Source of the DNA: Bosea sp. 685 | Lineage (GTDB): Bacteria; Pseudomonadota; Alphaproteobacteria; Rhizobiales; Beijerinckiaceae | Assembly (NCBI RefSeq): GCF_031884435.1 | Contig: NZ_CP134779.1 | Coordinates: 6,326,501-6,390,500, forward strand | Direction of reading: 5' to 3' | DNA length: 64,000 nucleotides | Shown here: positions 41,130 to 50,450 of the stretch, piece after piece | How positions within the stretch are numbered: position 1 is the stretch's first letter | Layout: each line of letters starts with the position of its first letter | Translations under genes and position numbers: made by a program | The notes under the pieces: model-generated | What the model was told of the DNA's origin: nothing | Database searches by the model: none | The model's input: the letters and a program-made list of their open reading frames with translations, nothing else

Positions 41130-42344
41130 TCAACCCTTGCCGGTGTTCGACCAGGCGGCGAGGCGGCGGGTCACCGGCTCCGGCAGGTTCCGGACGGCGG
41201 CCCGCAGCGCTGGGCGCAGATGACGCAGCCCGAGCCGGCAGACCAAGCGGCCCCGCCAGGATAGCGGCAGCACCGAATCACTCACCACGGTCAGCCCGTC
41301 GGCATGCTCGAGCTTGTAGGCGTCGGCCGGGGCCAGCAGATCAAACAGCATATTGCCGCGCGCCTTGGCGGCGGCGAAGCTGCGATGCACCAGGATGCCG
41401 CCGACGCCGCCTCGCTCATGGTCGGGATGGGTCGCGATGACATGGCCGAAGCTGACCTGTTTGCAGTCGAGCGCGAGGTCGATGCCGATCGCCTGGTCAT
41501 CGCAGCGAATCACGGCGATCCGGAGCGGCGAGCCGCCCTCGGCGTCGCCGGCGAGATCGTGGAAAAAGGCGGCAAAGCGCGGATCGGCGACGGTCGGGGC
41601 AACAATGCCGTGCCGGGTCAGCGCCACCTGCTTCATCGCGATTGCCTCGGCGGCGAGCACGGCGGCCTGTGGGCCTGGATCCAGCGTCGCAAAGGAGATG
41701 TCGCCGCGCTCGCTCAAACGGCGCAAGCGCCTGCGATGGTTCGAGCGTTCGCGCGCGGCGTAGACGGCACTGGGGCCCTCCCGGCCGACGCGCAGGTCAA
41801 GGTCGGCGTAAGGCGCCTCGCGCTGCTCGAGCAGGATCGCATCAGCCGGCATTCCGGCTGGGGCAAGCGCGGCATCGGTACGCAGCTTGCGCAATTCGAA
41901 CAGGTCGGCACGCAGCGTGCGGACCGCCGCCCAGCCGGCCTGCAACAGCTCGACCTCATGACCGCCGCGCTCGACGAGCACATCGCCGAACTGTGCGACC
42001 GGTACGCCCATGAAGCGCAGGATGGTTACACCGAAGCGGCGTTGGGCGATCAGCGGCCAGACCATGACGAGCCGGCCTCCGCGCCTGGCCGTGACGATGC
42101 TGAGGTGGCTGCCGGCTTCGAGGTAGTGCCGCGCCCAATGGCGCAGGAAGACATGGCTCTGGAAGACCTGCTGCGGCAAAGCGGAGCGGGCGAAGAGCGC
42201 GTCCCATTCAGGCTGCAGCGCCAGGAAGTCATCATGCCCGCTGACGATGTCGATAGCGAGCGCGCCATCGCGTGTGGTCGGGGCAGCCATGCTCGCTGCG
42301 GAGGGCTCGATGCATTTGGTACGCAGCGCGGTGAGGGCGGCCAT
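41130..42344 (-). CDS. GNAT-family protein, CelD/BcsL-like
   Basis: A 404-residue protein with a C-terminal GNAT-like (CelD/FemX-type) domain: ALPQQVFQSHVFLRHWARHYLE, MVWPLIAQRRFGVTILRFMG, and VSFGHVIATHPDHERGGVGGILVHRS, the acetyl-CoA-like loop. CelD relatives occur in exopolysaccharide or cellulose loci, but none is nearby. The start overlaps the preceding gene by one base (TGATG), so the two are coupled. Confidence 0.75.
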   Translation of the reverse strand: MAALTALRTKCIEPSAASMAAPTTRDGALAIDIVSGHDDFLALQPEWDALFARSALPQQVFQSHVFLRHWARHYLEAGSHLSIVTARRGGRLVMVWPLIAQRRFGVTILRFMGVPVAQFGDVLVERGGHEVELLQAGWAAVRTLRADLFELRKLRTDAALAPAGMPADAILLEQREAPYADLDLRVGREGPSAVYAARERSNHRRRLRRLSERGDISFATLDPGPQAAVLAAEAIAMKQVALTRHGIVAPTVADPRFAAFFHDLAGDAEGGSPLRIAVIRCDDQAIGIDLALDCKQVSFGHVIATHPDHERGGVGGILVHRSFAAAKARGNMLFDLLAPADAYKLEHADGLTVVSDSVLPLSWRGRLVCRLGLRHLRPALRAAVRNLPEPVTRRLAAWSNTGKG

Positions 42345-43009
42345 CAGGCGCCGGTCCGGACATGCGAGATCAATCGTTTCACGCCCGCCAGCGGAAAGCG
42401 CGCGAGATAAGGCACCAGCAGGAGTGGGTGGCGGGCTGCGAAGGGGGCGTCCTGCTCGACCATGTGGCGGATGGCGAGCACCGGCAACGGCGCGCGCAGC
42501 GGCCGGAATTCGGGGTTCCACAGTCCCGGCGCGTCGGAATCGGCATACATCAATCCGATCATGCGGTTGCGGGTGAGCGAATAGAATCTGTGGCGCTTCT
42601 GGATGCGCTTGAGCATCGCGATGCCGTCGGGCGCGGCGCAGGCGGGAAAGCCGATGATCACGGTGCGGAAATGCGCCATGGCGGGCTTGGCGGGAATCGC
42701 GTTCAGCGCCTTGAAGCCGTCGCGAAGCAGCATGAAGATCGCTTCTTCGTCGCCGGGGCCGGCATCGCTGATGCTGAGCCGCACCGTGTCGAGCTTGGCG
42801 GCCTGACGGGTGAAGGGGCAGACCGCGCCGGTGCGGCCGAGATCGGCATGAGCGCTCATCAGATAGTTCTCGACCCAGCCGAGCAGGATCGACAGCGCTG
42901 TTCCGGTTTGGCCTGCGCAGCGGGAGCGCGCTTCGGGCAATGTCAGGAGAGGCCGCGCAGTTGGAACAACCGACATTGGAGTGTCGGCTGCGCTGATTGT
43001 CTGATGCAT
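42344..43009 (-). CDS. Conserved protein with CPF motif, DUF6875-like
   Basis: A 221-residue protein with no signal peptide. Visible features: WVENYLMSAHADLGRTGAVCPF near residue 50-70, then a long helical part with LRDGFKALNAIPAKP, RTVIIGFPACAAPDGI, KRHRFYSLTRNRMIGLMYADSD and PLPVLAIRHMVEQDAPFA. The LGRxGxVCPF motif suggests the DUF6875 family, of unknown function. Translational coupling to the CelD-like gene implies one joint role. No catalytic assignment is made. Confidence 0.65.
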   Translation of the reverse strand: MHQTISAADTPMSVVPTARPLLTLPEARSRCAGQTGTALSILLGWVENYLMSAHADLGRTGAVCPFTRQAAKLDTVRLSISDAGPGDEEAIFMLLRDGFKALNAIPAKPAMAHFRTVIIGFPACAAPDGIAMLKRIQKRHRFYSLTRNRMIGLMYADSDAPGLWNPEFRPLRAPLPVLAIRHMVEQDAPFAARHPLLLVPYLARFPLAGVKRLISHVRTGA

Positions 43010-43099
43010 GGCCCCGCCCGGCTTTGGTGTCGCGGCGAGTTCTACTGGGTACACGTTAGGGAAGGGTTTCCCGCAACCTCCGGTAGCCGATGAGCGGCG

Positions 43100-43867
43100 T
43101 TAGGATTTTGTAAAAGATTTCGTCCAGCCGCAGAGCGAAAGCGCCGCCTGCATATGCTCCGGCGGCGGGGCCTCAACATGGATCGGCGCGCGCTTGCGGT
43201 AGAGCGGGATCGTGATGCTGCGGGCATGCAATTGCAGTCCCGGCCCGCCCTCGCGCGGCGCCGTGCCGTAGATTTCGTCGCCGAGTATCGGCCAGCCGGA
43301 GGCCGCGCAATGCACGCGCAATTGATGGGTGCGGCCGGTCAGGGGCTCCAGAGCAAGCCAGGCCAGCGGCCCGGTCTCGTCGGCGCCACGCCCGAGCACA
43401 CGGAAACGTGTCTGCGAGGGCAGGCCGTCGGGATCAACCTTCATCCACCAGCCGCGATCGGGCGCACGCTTGCCCAGCGCCAAGTCGATCAGGCCTTCGT
43501 CGAGAGCGGGATCTCCCTGCACGACCGCCCAATAGGTCTTGTCGATGCGGCCCTCACGGAACATCTGGTTGAGTTCGGCCATGGCGCGGGGATGGCGGCC
43601 GAGCACGAGGCAGCCGGAGGTATCCTTGTCGAGCCGATGCGCGGCCTCGGGCCGGCGCGGCAGGCCGAAGCGCAGCGCGTCGAGGTGATCGGTGAGGACC
43701 GGGATGACGCGGCGCTTGGCCTGGGGACCGCGATGCGAGGGCAGCCCCGCCGGCTTGTCGATGACCAGCATCATGGCGTCGCGATAGAGCAGCGGCACGG
43801 GAAGCTCGGAATCCGGCGTCGCTTCCGGCGTTCCTTGCGAAATTTCTGGTTGATCGGGCGCGGTCAT
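43100..43867 (-). CDS. RluA-family pseudouridine synthase
   Basis: Isomerises uridine in rRNA or tRNA. The catalytic aspartate is in HRLDKDTSG, preceded by DKPAGLPSHRGP and followed by TGRTHQLRVHCAASGWPILGDEIYG, all hallmark RluA blocks. 255 residues, without an S4 domain, so closest to the TruC/RluA branch. The modified site cannot be told from the sequence. It is divergent from ftsY. Confidence 0.92.
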   Translation of the reverse strand: MTAPDQPEISQGTPEATPDSELPVPLLYRDAMMLVIDKPAGLPSHRGPQAKRRVIPVLTDHLDALRFGLPRRPEAAHRLDKDTSGCLVLGRHPRAMAELNQMFREGRIDKTYWAVVQGDPALDEGLIDLALGKRAPDRGWWMKVDPDGLPSQTRFRVLGRGADETGPLAWLALEPLTGRTHQLRVHCAASGWPILGDEIYGTAPREGGPGLQLHARSITIPLYRKRAPIHVEAPPPEHMQAALSLCGWTKSFTKS

Positions 43868-43936
43868 GGCATTGCGCTAGCGAACGCGGCCGGACGACGC
43901 AACCTCGAGGCGCGGCGCGGCCGGACGACAGGACGG

Positions 43937-45151
43937 ATGATGAGCGAGACGCAACCGAAGAAACGCGGTTTCTTTTCCAGGCTTTTCGGCGGTGAGGACG
44001 AGCAGGCGAAGTCGGCGGAGCAGCCCAGCGCGCCCGCCACGCAGGCGCCGCCGGAGCCGGAACCTGACGCGCTGATCGCGCCCGACCTGCTGATGGGTGA
44101 GGCCGCGCCCTTGCCGATCGCGATGCCGGAGCCCGCGCCGGTGCAGGCCCCTCCGGTCATGGCGCCTCCAGTCGTGGCCCCTCCAGTGATGGCTCCCCCG
44201 CCGGTGGTCGCCGCGCCGGAGCCGAAGCGGAGCTGGTGGCGCAGGCTGACCGAGGGGCTGTCGCGAACCTCATCGGCTCTTACCACCGGGATCACGGACC
44301 TCTTCACCAAGCGCAAGCTCGACGCCGGCACGCTCGAAGACCTGGAGGACATCCTGATCCAGGCCGATCTGGGTCTCGCGACCTCCGCCCGCATCGCCAA
44401 GGCGGTCGGCGAGGGGCGTTACGACAAGCAGATCGATCCGGCCGAGGTGAAGGCGATCCTGGCGCGCGAGGTCGAGGCGATCCTCACCCCCGTGGCCTTG
44501 CCGCTGGCGATCGACGCCACGAAAAAGCCGTTCGTGATCTTGATGGTCGGCGTCAACGGCTCGGGCAAGACGACGACGATCGGCAAGCTCGCGGCCAAGT
44601 TCAGGGCCGAGGGCAAATCCGTGATGCTGGCTGCCGGCGATACCTTCCGGGCGGCGGCGATCGAGCAGCTCAAGGTCTGGGGCGAGCGCACCGGGGCCGA
44701 GGTCATCTCCGGCCAGCAGGGCGCGGATGCGTCGGGCCTGGCCTATGAGGCCTTGCAGAGGGCCAAGGCCACTGGGGCAGACGTGCTGCTGGTCGATACC
44801 GCCGGGCGGCTGCAGAACAAGACGGGATTGATGGACGAACTCGCCAAGGTGGTCCGCGTCATTCGCAAGCTCGATCCGGAAGCCCCGCATGCGGCGCTGC
44901 TCGTGCTCGACGCGACAGTGGGGCAGAACGCGCTCGCCCAAGTCGAGGCGTTCCAGCACACCGCTGGCGTCACCGGGCTGGTCATGACCAAGCTGGACGG
45001 TACGGCGCGCGGCGGCATCCTGGTGGCGCTGGCGGCGAAATTCGGCCTGCCGGTGCATTTCATCGGCGTCGGCGAGAGCGTCGAGGATCTGGAGCCGTTC
45101 TCGGCGCAGGAATTCGCCCGCGCGGTCGCGGGATTGGGAGAAGCAGCGTGA
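43937..45151 (+). CDS. ftsY: Signal recognition particle receptor FtsY
   Basis: GTPase receptor that docks ribosome-SRP complexes to the membrane. The N-terminal acidic/proline-rich A domain includes a Val-Ala-Pro-Pro repeat (about residues 65-95). The NG domain has GVNGSGKTTT, DTFRAAAIEQL, DTAGRLQNK and TKLDGTARGG. 404 residues. Two overlapping ATGs at 43937 and 43940 share one AGGACGG site. yciB starts inside its stop codon (GTGA). Confidence 0.96.
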   Translation: MMSETQPKKRGFFSRLFGGEDEQAKSAEQPSAPATQAPPEPEPDALIAPDLLMGEAAPLPIAMPEPAPVQAPPVMAPPVVAPPVMAPPPVVAAPEPKRSWWRRLTEGLSRTSSALTTGITDLFTKRKLDAGTLEDLEDILIQADLGLATSARIAKAVGEGRYDKQIDPAEVKAILAREVEAILTPVALPLAIDATKKPFVILMVGVNGSGKTTTIGKLAAKFRAEGKSVMLAAGDTFRAAAIEQLKVWGERTGAEVISGQQGADASGLAYEALQRAKATGADVLLVDTAGRLQNKTGLMDELAKVVRVIRKLDPEAPHAALLVLDATVGQNALAQVEAFQHTAGVTGLVMTKLDGTARGGILVALAAKFGLPVHFIGVGESVEDLEPFSAQEFARAVAGLGEAA

Positions 45152-45771
45152 GCGAGAATGTGATCGTGGCGAAGCCTGGCAAAAGCGTCAATCCGCTGCT
45201 CAAGCTCGCGCTCGAATTCGGGCCGCTGGCGATCTTCTTCTTCGCCAACTCCTATGGCGACCGACTCTTTGGCATCGCGCCGGACCGGCGCATCTTTGTC
45301 GCGACCGGCATCTTCATCGCCGCCTCGCTGGTCGCGCTGGCGCTGTCGCGGATCGTGCTGGGCTATCTGCCGCGCATGGCGATCGTCAACGCGGTGGTGG
45401 TCAGTGTCTTCGGCGGGCTGACGATCGCGCTCGACGACGCCTTCTTCATCAAGGTCAAGCCGACCATTGTGAACGCGCTGTTCGGCTGCGTGCTGCTGGG
45501 CGGCCTGTTCTTTGGCCGCTCGCTGCTGGCGCTGGTGCTGGAGACGGTGCTCCAGCTCGACGCGGAAGGCTGGCGCAAGCTGACCTTCCGCTGGGGCCTG
45601 TTCTTCTTCGTGCTGGCGGCCCTGAATGAGGTGGTTTGGCGCACGCAGACGCAGGATTTCTGGGTCGCCTTCAAGGTCTGGGGTGTGATGCCGCTGACCA
45701 TGGCCTTTGCGCTCGCGCAGACGCCACTGATCCTGAAGCATGAGCTGAAGCCGGCGAAGACCGAGGAGTAG
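45148..45771 (+). CDS. yciB: Intracellular septation protein A homologue (YciB/IspZ)
   Basis: An inner-membrane protein of about 207 residues with five to six hydrophobic segments and the family blocks LKLALEFGPLAIFFFANS, KPTIVNALFGCVLLGGLFFG and WGLFFFVLAALNEVVWRTQ. It interacts with division and elongation proteins in enterics. The GTG start overlaps the ftsY stop; ftsY-ispZ linkage is conserved in rhizobia. Confidence 0.93.
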   Translation: MSENVIVAKPGKSVNPLLKLALEFGPLAIFFFANSYGDRLFGIAPDRRIFVATGIFIAASLVALALSRIVLGYLPRMAIVNAVVVSVFGGLTIALDDAFFIKVKPTIVNALFGCVLLGGLFFGRSLLALVLETVLQLDAEGWRKLTFRWGLFFFVLAALNEVVWRTQTQDFWVAFKVWGVMPLTMAFALAQTPLILKHELKPAKTEE

Positions 45772-45912
45772 CAGGCGGCCTCGCGAGCTGGTTGCTCCCG
45801 TAAATCGGGCTCGCGCCATGCCATGGGCGCATCGTGGCATTGCGGGGAGAGGCGAGGTCGCAGGTTGCGATCGGCGGATATCGGCGCTCTGCTGACCTCA
45901 CTCAGGCAGTTT

Positions 45913-45963
45913 GACAACCAAGGCCTGTCGACAACGAAGACCTGTCGACAACCAAGACCTGAG
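45913..45963. repeat. Three tandem 17-bp units upstream of the esterase gene
   Basis: GACAACCAAGGCCTGTC, GACAACGAAGACCTGTC and GACAACCAAGACCTGAG stand head to tail from 45913 to 45963, ending 15 bp before the esterase start and directly next to its ribosome site. The units could be regulator half-sites or the result of replication slippage. Confidence 0.8.
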
Positions 45964-45978
45964 ACGGAGGTAACGCCC

Positions 45979-47097
45979 ATGCCGTCGCTTCGTTTTCCGT
46001 CGCTTGCCCTCATCTTCGCCATCAGCGGTCCCATAGCCGCCTGGGCCCAGGCCGTTCAGGCCCCGCAGGCTGCGCCGCCGGCCAGTTTCGCTGCCGAGCA
46101 AAAGGCCGCAAACGCCACAGATGGCCCACGCAGGACGCCGCCGCGCAGCTTCCCGGTGCCGACCGAGGAGGTCAGCCCGGAGATGCGCAAGCTGATCGCC
46201 CTGCCGTTCCCGCCGCATATGGACGCTGCGCCCAAGAGCGCCGCCGAATGGACGGAATTGGTCGACCGGCGCGCCAAGCTCGCCATCGCCGCCCTGCCGG
46301 CGATGAAGGAGAAGCTGAAGGTCGATGTCCAGCCCGCCGTGATCGGCGGCGTGAAGGCCTTCATCGTCACGCCCAGGACGATCCCACGCGCCAACCGGGA
46401 CCGGCTGCTCGTCCATGTCCATGGCGGCGGCTATGTCTTCGGGCCGGGCGAGGCGGCGCTGCCCGAAGCGATCCTGCTCGCCGGCTTCGGCGGCTACAAG
46501 GTGATCTCGGTCGATTACCGCATGCCGCCCGATGCGCCCTATCCCGCCGCGATGGACGACGCCATGGCGGTTTGGAAGGCGGCGACCAAGATGGCCAAGC
46601 CGCGCAACATGGCGATCTTCGGCACCTCGACCGGCGGCGCGATGACGCTCGCCATGGTCCTGCGCGCCAAGGCGGAGAAGCTGCCGCTGCCCGCCGCGAT
46701 CGCGCCGGGCACGCCCTGGTCGGACATCGCCAAGATCGGCGACAGCTACGCCACCAATGAATGGGTCGACAATGTCCTGGTGAGCTGGGACGGCTGGCTC
46801 GGGCGCGCGGCCTTGCTCTACGCCAATGGCCACGATCTGAAGGACCCGCAGCTCTCGCCGATCTATGGCGATTTCCACGGTTTCCCACCGACGATCCTGA
46901 CCTCGGGCACGCGCGACCTGTTCCTGTCGAACACGGTCCGGACCCATCGCAAGCTGCGGCGCGCCGGCGTCGTTGCCGACCTCAACGTCTATGAGGGCCA
47001 GAGCCATGGTCAGTATGGCGGGGATATGAACGCGCCTGAGACGAAAGAGGCCTTCACCGATATCGCCAAATTCTTCGACCGCCACCTCGGGCGATAG
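45979..47097 (+). CDS. Secreted alpha/beta hydrolase, hormone-sensitive-lipase-like
   Basis: The oxyanion motif is HVHGGGYVFG and the nucleophile elbow is GTSTGG (Gly-x-Ser-x-Gly); the catalytic Asp lies near SGTRDLFLS and His in EGQSHGQYGG. A signal peptide (MPSLRFPSLALIFAISG to AWAQA) exports the 372-residue protein. The ATG at 45979 follows GGAGG. Such HSL-type esterases hydrolyse short-chain esters; the substrate here is unknown. Confidence 0.88.
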   Translation: MPSLRFPSLALIFAISGPIAAWAQAVQAPQAAPPASFAAEQKAANATDGPRRTPPRSFPVPTEEVSPEMRKLIALPFPPHMDAAPKSAAEWTELVDRRAKLAIAALPAMKEKLKVDVQPAVIGGVKAFIVTPRTIPRANRDRLLVHVHGGGYVFGPGEAALPEAILLAGFGGYKVISVDYRMPPDAPYPAAMDDAMAVWKAATKMAKPRNMAIFGTSTGGAMTLAMVLRAKAEKLPLPAAIAPGTPWSDIAKIGDSYATNEWVDNVLVSWDGWLGRAALLYANGHDLKDPQLSPIYGDFHGFPPTILTSGTRDLFLSNTVRTHRKLRRAGVVADLNVYEGQSHGQYGGDMNAPETKEAFTDIAKFFDRHLGR

Positions 47098-47145
47098 GGG
47101 CAGTCTGTTGGCTTGGACACGCGGTGCAGATCCGGGATCCGAAGC

Positions 47146-47259
47146 GCGTCATGGTCGGGCTTGCCCCGACCATCTCGTGACGGGGGAGCGCGCCTTTGCC
47201 GACGCCCCTTCCGGCCCCGGATTCTCGGGTCTGCGCTTTGCTCCGCCCGAGAATGACGC
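47146..47259. repeat. CGTCAT-type palindromic intergenic repeat
   Basis: GCGTCATGGTCGGGCTTGCCC at the left and GAGAATGACGC at the right are the ends; the left part also pairs with itself (TGGTCGGG / CCCGACCA). It fills the space between the secreted hydrolase and the Xre-RES operon, and stops about 33 bp before the operon's inverted repeat. Confidence 0.78.
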
Positions 47260-47292
47260 GGTGTTTCCGGGGCGATCATCGGTCTGATCTTG

Positions 47293-47329
47293 CCATTTGG
47301 CATTTTATATATTATTTGATGCCAAATGG
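47293..47329. promoter_or_regulatory. Inverted repeat operator in front of the Xre-RES operon
   Basis: CCATTTGGCA and TGCCAAATGG are exact complements around a 17-nt AT-only-rich spacer (TTTTATATATTATTTGA) with a TATATT-like -10. The right arm overlaps the ribosome site GGAG of the antitoxin gene. A self-repressing antitoxin binding here would block both promoter and translation start. Confidence 0.65.
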
Positions 47330-47339
47330 AGATCGCTTC

Positions 47340-47753
47340 ATGACGGCCTTGCAGCGCATCGAGACGACCCAGCGCGACTTCGTCCCCGATCCGATCTCGG
47401 ATGACGAAGCCGCCGCGATGTTTCGCGCCGCGATCAATCTGTTCCGGCTCTGGCGCGTCACCGACGAGCAGGCGGCGACGCTCCTCGACCTGCCCTTGCG
47501 CAGCTACCGGCGTTGGAAGGCCGGCGAGATCGGCCGCATCTCGCGCGATGGCAAGGCGAGGCTCTCCAATCTGATGGGCATCCACAAGGCGCTGCGCCTG
47601 ATCTTTCGCGAGCCGCAGCGCGGCTATGACTGGATCCAGGCGCCCAATGCAGCCTTCTCCGGCCATACGGCACTGGCGGTCATGCTTGGCGGCGAATTGA
47701 CGGATCTGATGCGGGTCAGGCGCTATCTCGACGACGAGCGGGGCGGCTGGTGA
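47340..47753 (+). CDS. Xre/MbcA/ParS-type antitoxin (DUF2384)
   Basis: A 137-residue antitoxin of the RES-Xre class. The N-terminal helix-turn-helix region (DDEAAAMFRAAINLFRLWRV, EQAATLLDLPLRSYRRWKAG) is followed by the toxin-binding C-terminal part with WIQAPNAAFSGHTALAVMLGGELTDLMRVRRYL. The ATG at 47340 lies 8 nt after GGAG. The stop overlaps the toxin start as GTGA, the expected coupling. Confidence 0.9.
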   Translation: MTALQRIETTQRDFVPDPISDDEAAAMFRAAINLFRLWRVTDEQAATLLDLPLRSYRRWKAGEIGRISRDGKARLSNLMGIHKALRLIFREPQRGYDWIQAPNAAFSGHTALAVMLGGELTDLMRVRRYLDDERGGW

Positions 47754-48475
47754 TCGATGTCAGCGCCGTCCCCGCCACCGATCTGGTGTGGCGGGGGGCG
47801 GTCCGGATCATCCGCAGCCTGTTTCCGCCGATCGACCTGTTCGAGGATATCGCCGATCCCGCCGACTGGCCATTGATCCTGGCGGCCGAGCAAAAGACCA
47901 ATCCGCGCTTGATGGAGAGCGTCGGCAATCTCGCTCTCGTGCCGCCGGAGAGGCGCGTCTCGGGCCCGGGCGCGAGCTGGCTGATGGCGCCCTTCACCCA
48001 TGTCAGCCCCGACCGGCCGAGCCGCTTCAGCGCTGGCGGGTTCGGCGTGCTCTATGCCGGCGACAGCTTCGAGGTCGCGCTGTTCGAGACGGTGCACCAC
48101 CATGGCCGCTTCATGGCTGCGACCAAGCAGCCGCCGGGCTGGACCTCGCAATTTCGTGAAATCCTGCTCGATGTCGAGGCGCGGCTGCATGATCTGCGCG
48201 AGCCTGGGCCGGGGGTCAGCGCGGTGCTCGATCCGGGTGATTATGCGCAAAGTCAGGCACTCGGCAGCGCGCTTCACGCGGCGGGTTCGGAAGGCGTGGT
48301 CTATCCGAGCGTTCGCCGTGGCGGCGGGGCCTGCGTCGGCCTGTTCTATCCCGACGGCGCCTCGAACCCGGTTCAGGGCCGCCATCTCGACTATCACTGG
48401 AATGGCGAGCGGGTTGACCTCTACCGCGACCTCAGCCGTAGCGAGGTCTACCGTATCGTTCAGGGTAGTGGTTGA
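47750..48475 (+). CDS. RES-domain toxin (NAD+-degrading)
   Basis: RES toxins deplete NAD+ by phosphorolysis and halt growth. The 241-residue protein shows the RES layout: LVWRGAVR near the start, RPSRFSAGGFGVLYAGDS in the middle and YPSVRRGGGACVGLFYP toward the end; the conserved Arg, Glu and Ser of the name are in RFSAGG, VALFETVHHH and YPSVR. It starts with GTG in the antitoxin's stop codon. Intact, so the pair is probably functional. Confidence 0.9.
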   Translation: MIDVSAVPATDLVWRGAVRIIRSLFPPIDLFEDIADPADWPLILAAEQKTNPRLMESVGNLALVPPERRVSGPGASWLMAPFTHVSPDRPSRFSAGGFGVLYAGDSFEVALFETVHHHGRFMAATKQPPGWTSQFREILLDVEARLHDLREPGPGVSAVLDPGDYAQSQALGSALHAAGSEGVVYPSVRRGGGACVGLFYPDGASNPVQGRHLDYHWNGERVDLYRDLSRSEVYRIVQGSG

Positions 48476-48502
48476 GGATATCGATCGAGGCTCTTTCGTT
48501 GC

Positions 48503-48907
48503 TCAAGCATCGGCCGAACGCAGCGACTCGAGCAAGGGCCGGTATTCCTCGAGGGCAAGATCAGGAAGCGCGAGGGCTTCCTCCAAGCGAAACCAGCCGA
48601 GCTCGGTGTGCTCATCATCCATGATGCGCGGCTCGCCCTGCCATTTCCTCACAGCATAGATATGGAAGGCAACCGGCTCGGCCGATGTATGCGGACCGGC
48701 GATTCGGCCAAGAGCATCGCAAGCCAGGATCGCGATGCTCATCTCTTCGTGAATTTCGCGGATGAGCGCCTGTTCCAGCGTTTCTCCGACCTGAACATGG
48801 CCGCCGGGAAAGCTCCACAGGCCAGGATGAGCCTTTCGATGCGGACTACGCCTGGCCAGGAGGACGGCATCGTCTCTCAGCAACAGGGCGTTGACGATGT
48901 CATGCAT
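48503..48907 (-). CDS. Nudix hydrolase
   Basis: A 134-residue pyrophosphohydrolase. The Nudix box reads GGHVQVGETLEQALIREI then HEEMSI: the G..E..REU.EE metal-binding residues are present, but the usual glycine after EE is a methionine. The ATG at 48907 (MHDIVNALLL) has GGAGG 5 nt upstream and is preferred to longer starts. Substrate unknown. Members clean damaged nucleotides or cap-like dinucleotides. Confidence 0.87.
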   Translation of the reverse strand: MHDIVNALLLRDDAVLLARRSPHRKAHPGLWSFPGGHVQVGETLEQALIREIHEEMSIAILACDALGRIAGPHTSAEPVAFHIYAVRKWQGEPRIMDDEHTELGWFRLEEALALPDLALEEYRPLLESLRSADA

Positions 48908-48985
48908 TCGAACCTCCGGGTGCTGATCCCGAAGGCTGGCCTCAGCCGGGACTGACGGCAATGAACCGGAGTCCACCACATTGTT

Positions 48986-49771
<786 letters not shown>

Positions 49772-49951
49772 GGGGCGGTTCCCGTTCGCAATGGCGTTTG
49801 CAACGCGTTTAGAGGCCCTGCCGCCCGGCTCCAAGCGAGATTCTTGGGCCGCCCCTTGTGCAGCCTTGGGCTTGGGGCCACATCTCGCGACGTCCCGGCC
49901 GGGCATCGTCCTGGTGTTGCCGGGATCGGAAGCCCGCAAGGAGGGGCTGGC

Positions 49952-50326
49952 ATGAGCGACACGTTCCATTCGCGCTTTTCGGCGGAGGAGATGGCGGAGA
50001 TCCGCCGGAGCCTGCGCGACGAGGCCCGCTTCGGTTCGGAGTTTCTGGGCCGGCTCAAGCGTGTGGCGAAGCGGGTGCCCTTCGCCGAGGATCTGCTGGC
50101 GGCCTGGATTTGCACGCGCGATCCGGCGACGCCGCGGCGCGTCCGGCTGACGCTTTTGGCGGCGCTCGGCTATTTCGTGCTGCCGCTCGATGCCATTCCC
50201 GACATCCTGCCCTTCATCGGCTTCACCGACGATGCGGCGGTGATCGCGGCCGCCCTCGCCGCGGTCGCAGGCTCGATCACGCCCGAACACCGCGAGAAGG
50301 CGAAGCAGACGCTGGCGGAGCTCTAG
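49952..50326 (+). CDS. YkvA-family (DUF1232) small membrane protein
   Basis: A 124-residue protein with the DUF1232 core RVRLTLLAALGYFVLPLDAIPDILPFIGFTDDAAVI, which forms one or two membrane segments around the PxDAIPDxxP signature. Function unknown. GGAGGGG precedes the ATG at 49952. It lies between a divergent SDR gene and a convergent quinone-oxidoreductase gene. Confidence 0.88.
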   Translation: MSDTFHSRFSAEEMAEIRRSLRDEARFGSEFLGRLKRVAKRVPFAEDLLAAWICTRDPATPRRVRLTLLAALGYFVLPLDAIPDILPFIGFTDDAAVIAAALAAVAGSITPEHREKAKQTLAEL

Positions 50327-50340
50327 GCCAGGCTAGGTCA

Positions 50341-50397
50341 TTGTTTTAACGCGTTTTCTTCACGCGAACCGGTATCCAGTTCGCTCGAAAACGCTCT
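50341..50397. repeat. Right-hand half of the two-hairpin repeat (CCGGTATCC core)
   Basis: TTGTTTTAACGCGTTTTCTT, CACGCGAACCGGTATCCAG and TTCGCTCGAAAACGCTCT form one nested hairpin: outer GCGTTTTC / GAAAACGC, inner GCGAA / TTCGC, loop CCGGTATCCAG. It is almost identical to the right halves at 12717 and 26440. The left-hand hairpin is absent. Confidence 0.85.
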
Positions 50398-50416
50398 CGC
50401 TATTCGTTGAAGCACG

Positions 50417-50444
50417 CATCATTCCGGGTCGCTCCGGAATGATG
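50417..50444. terminator. Hairpin between convergent ykvA and quinone-oxidoreductase genes
   Basis: CATCATTCCGG-gtcgct-CCGGAATGATG is an 11-bp perfect stem just before the quinone-oxidoreductase stop. It resembles the short CATCAT/ATGATG repeats of this genome and probably doubles as a terminator, though there is no T-run. Confidence 0.55.
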
Positions 50445-50450
50445 GCGAGA

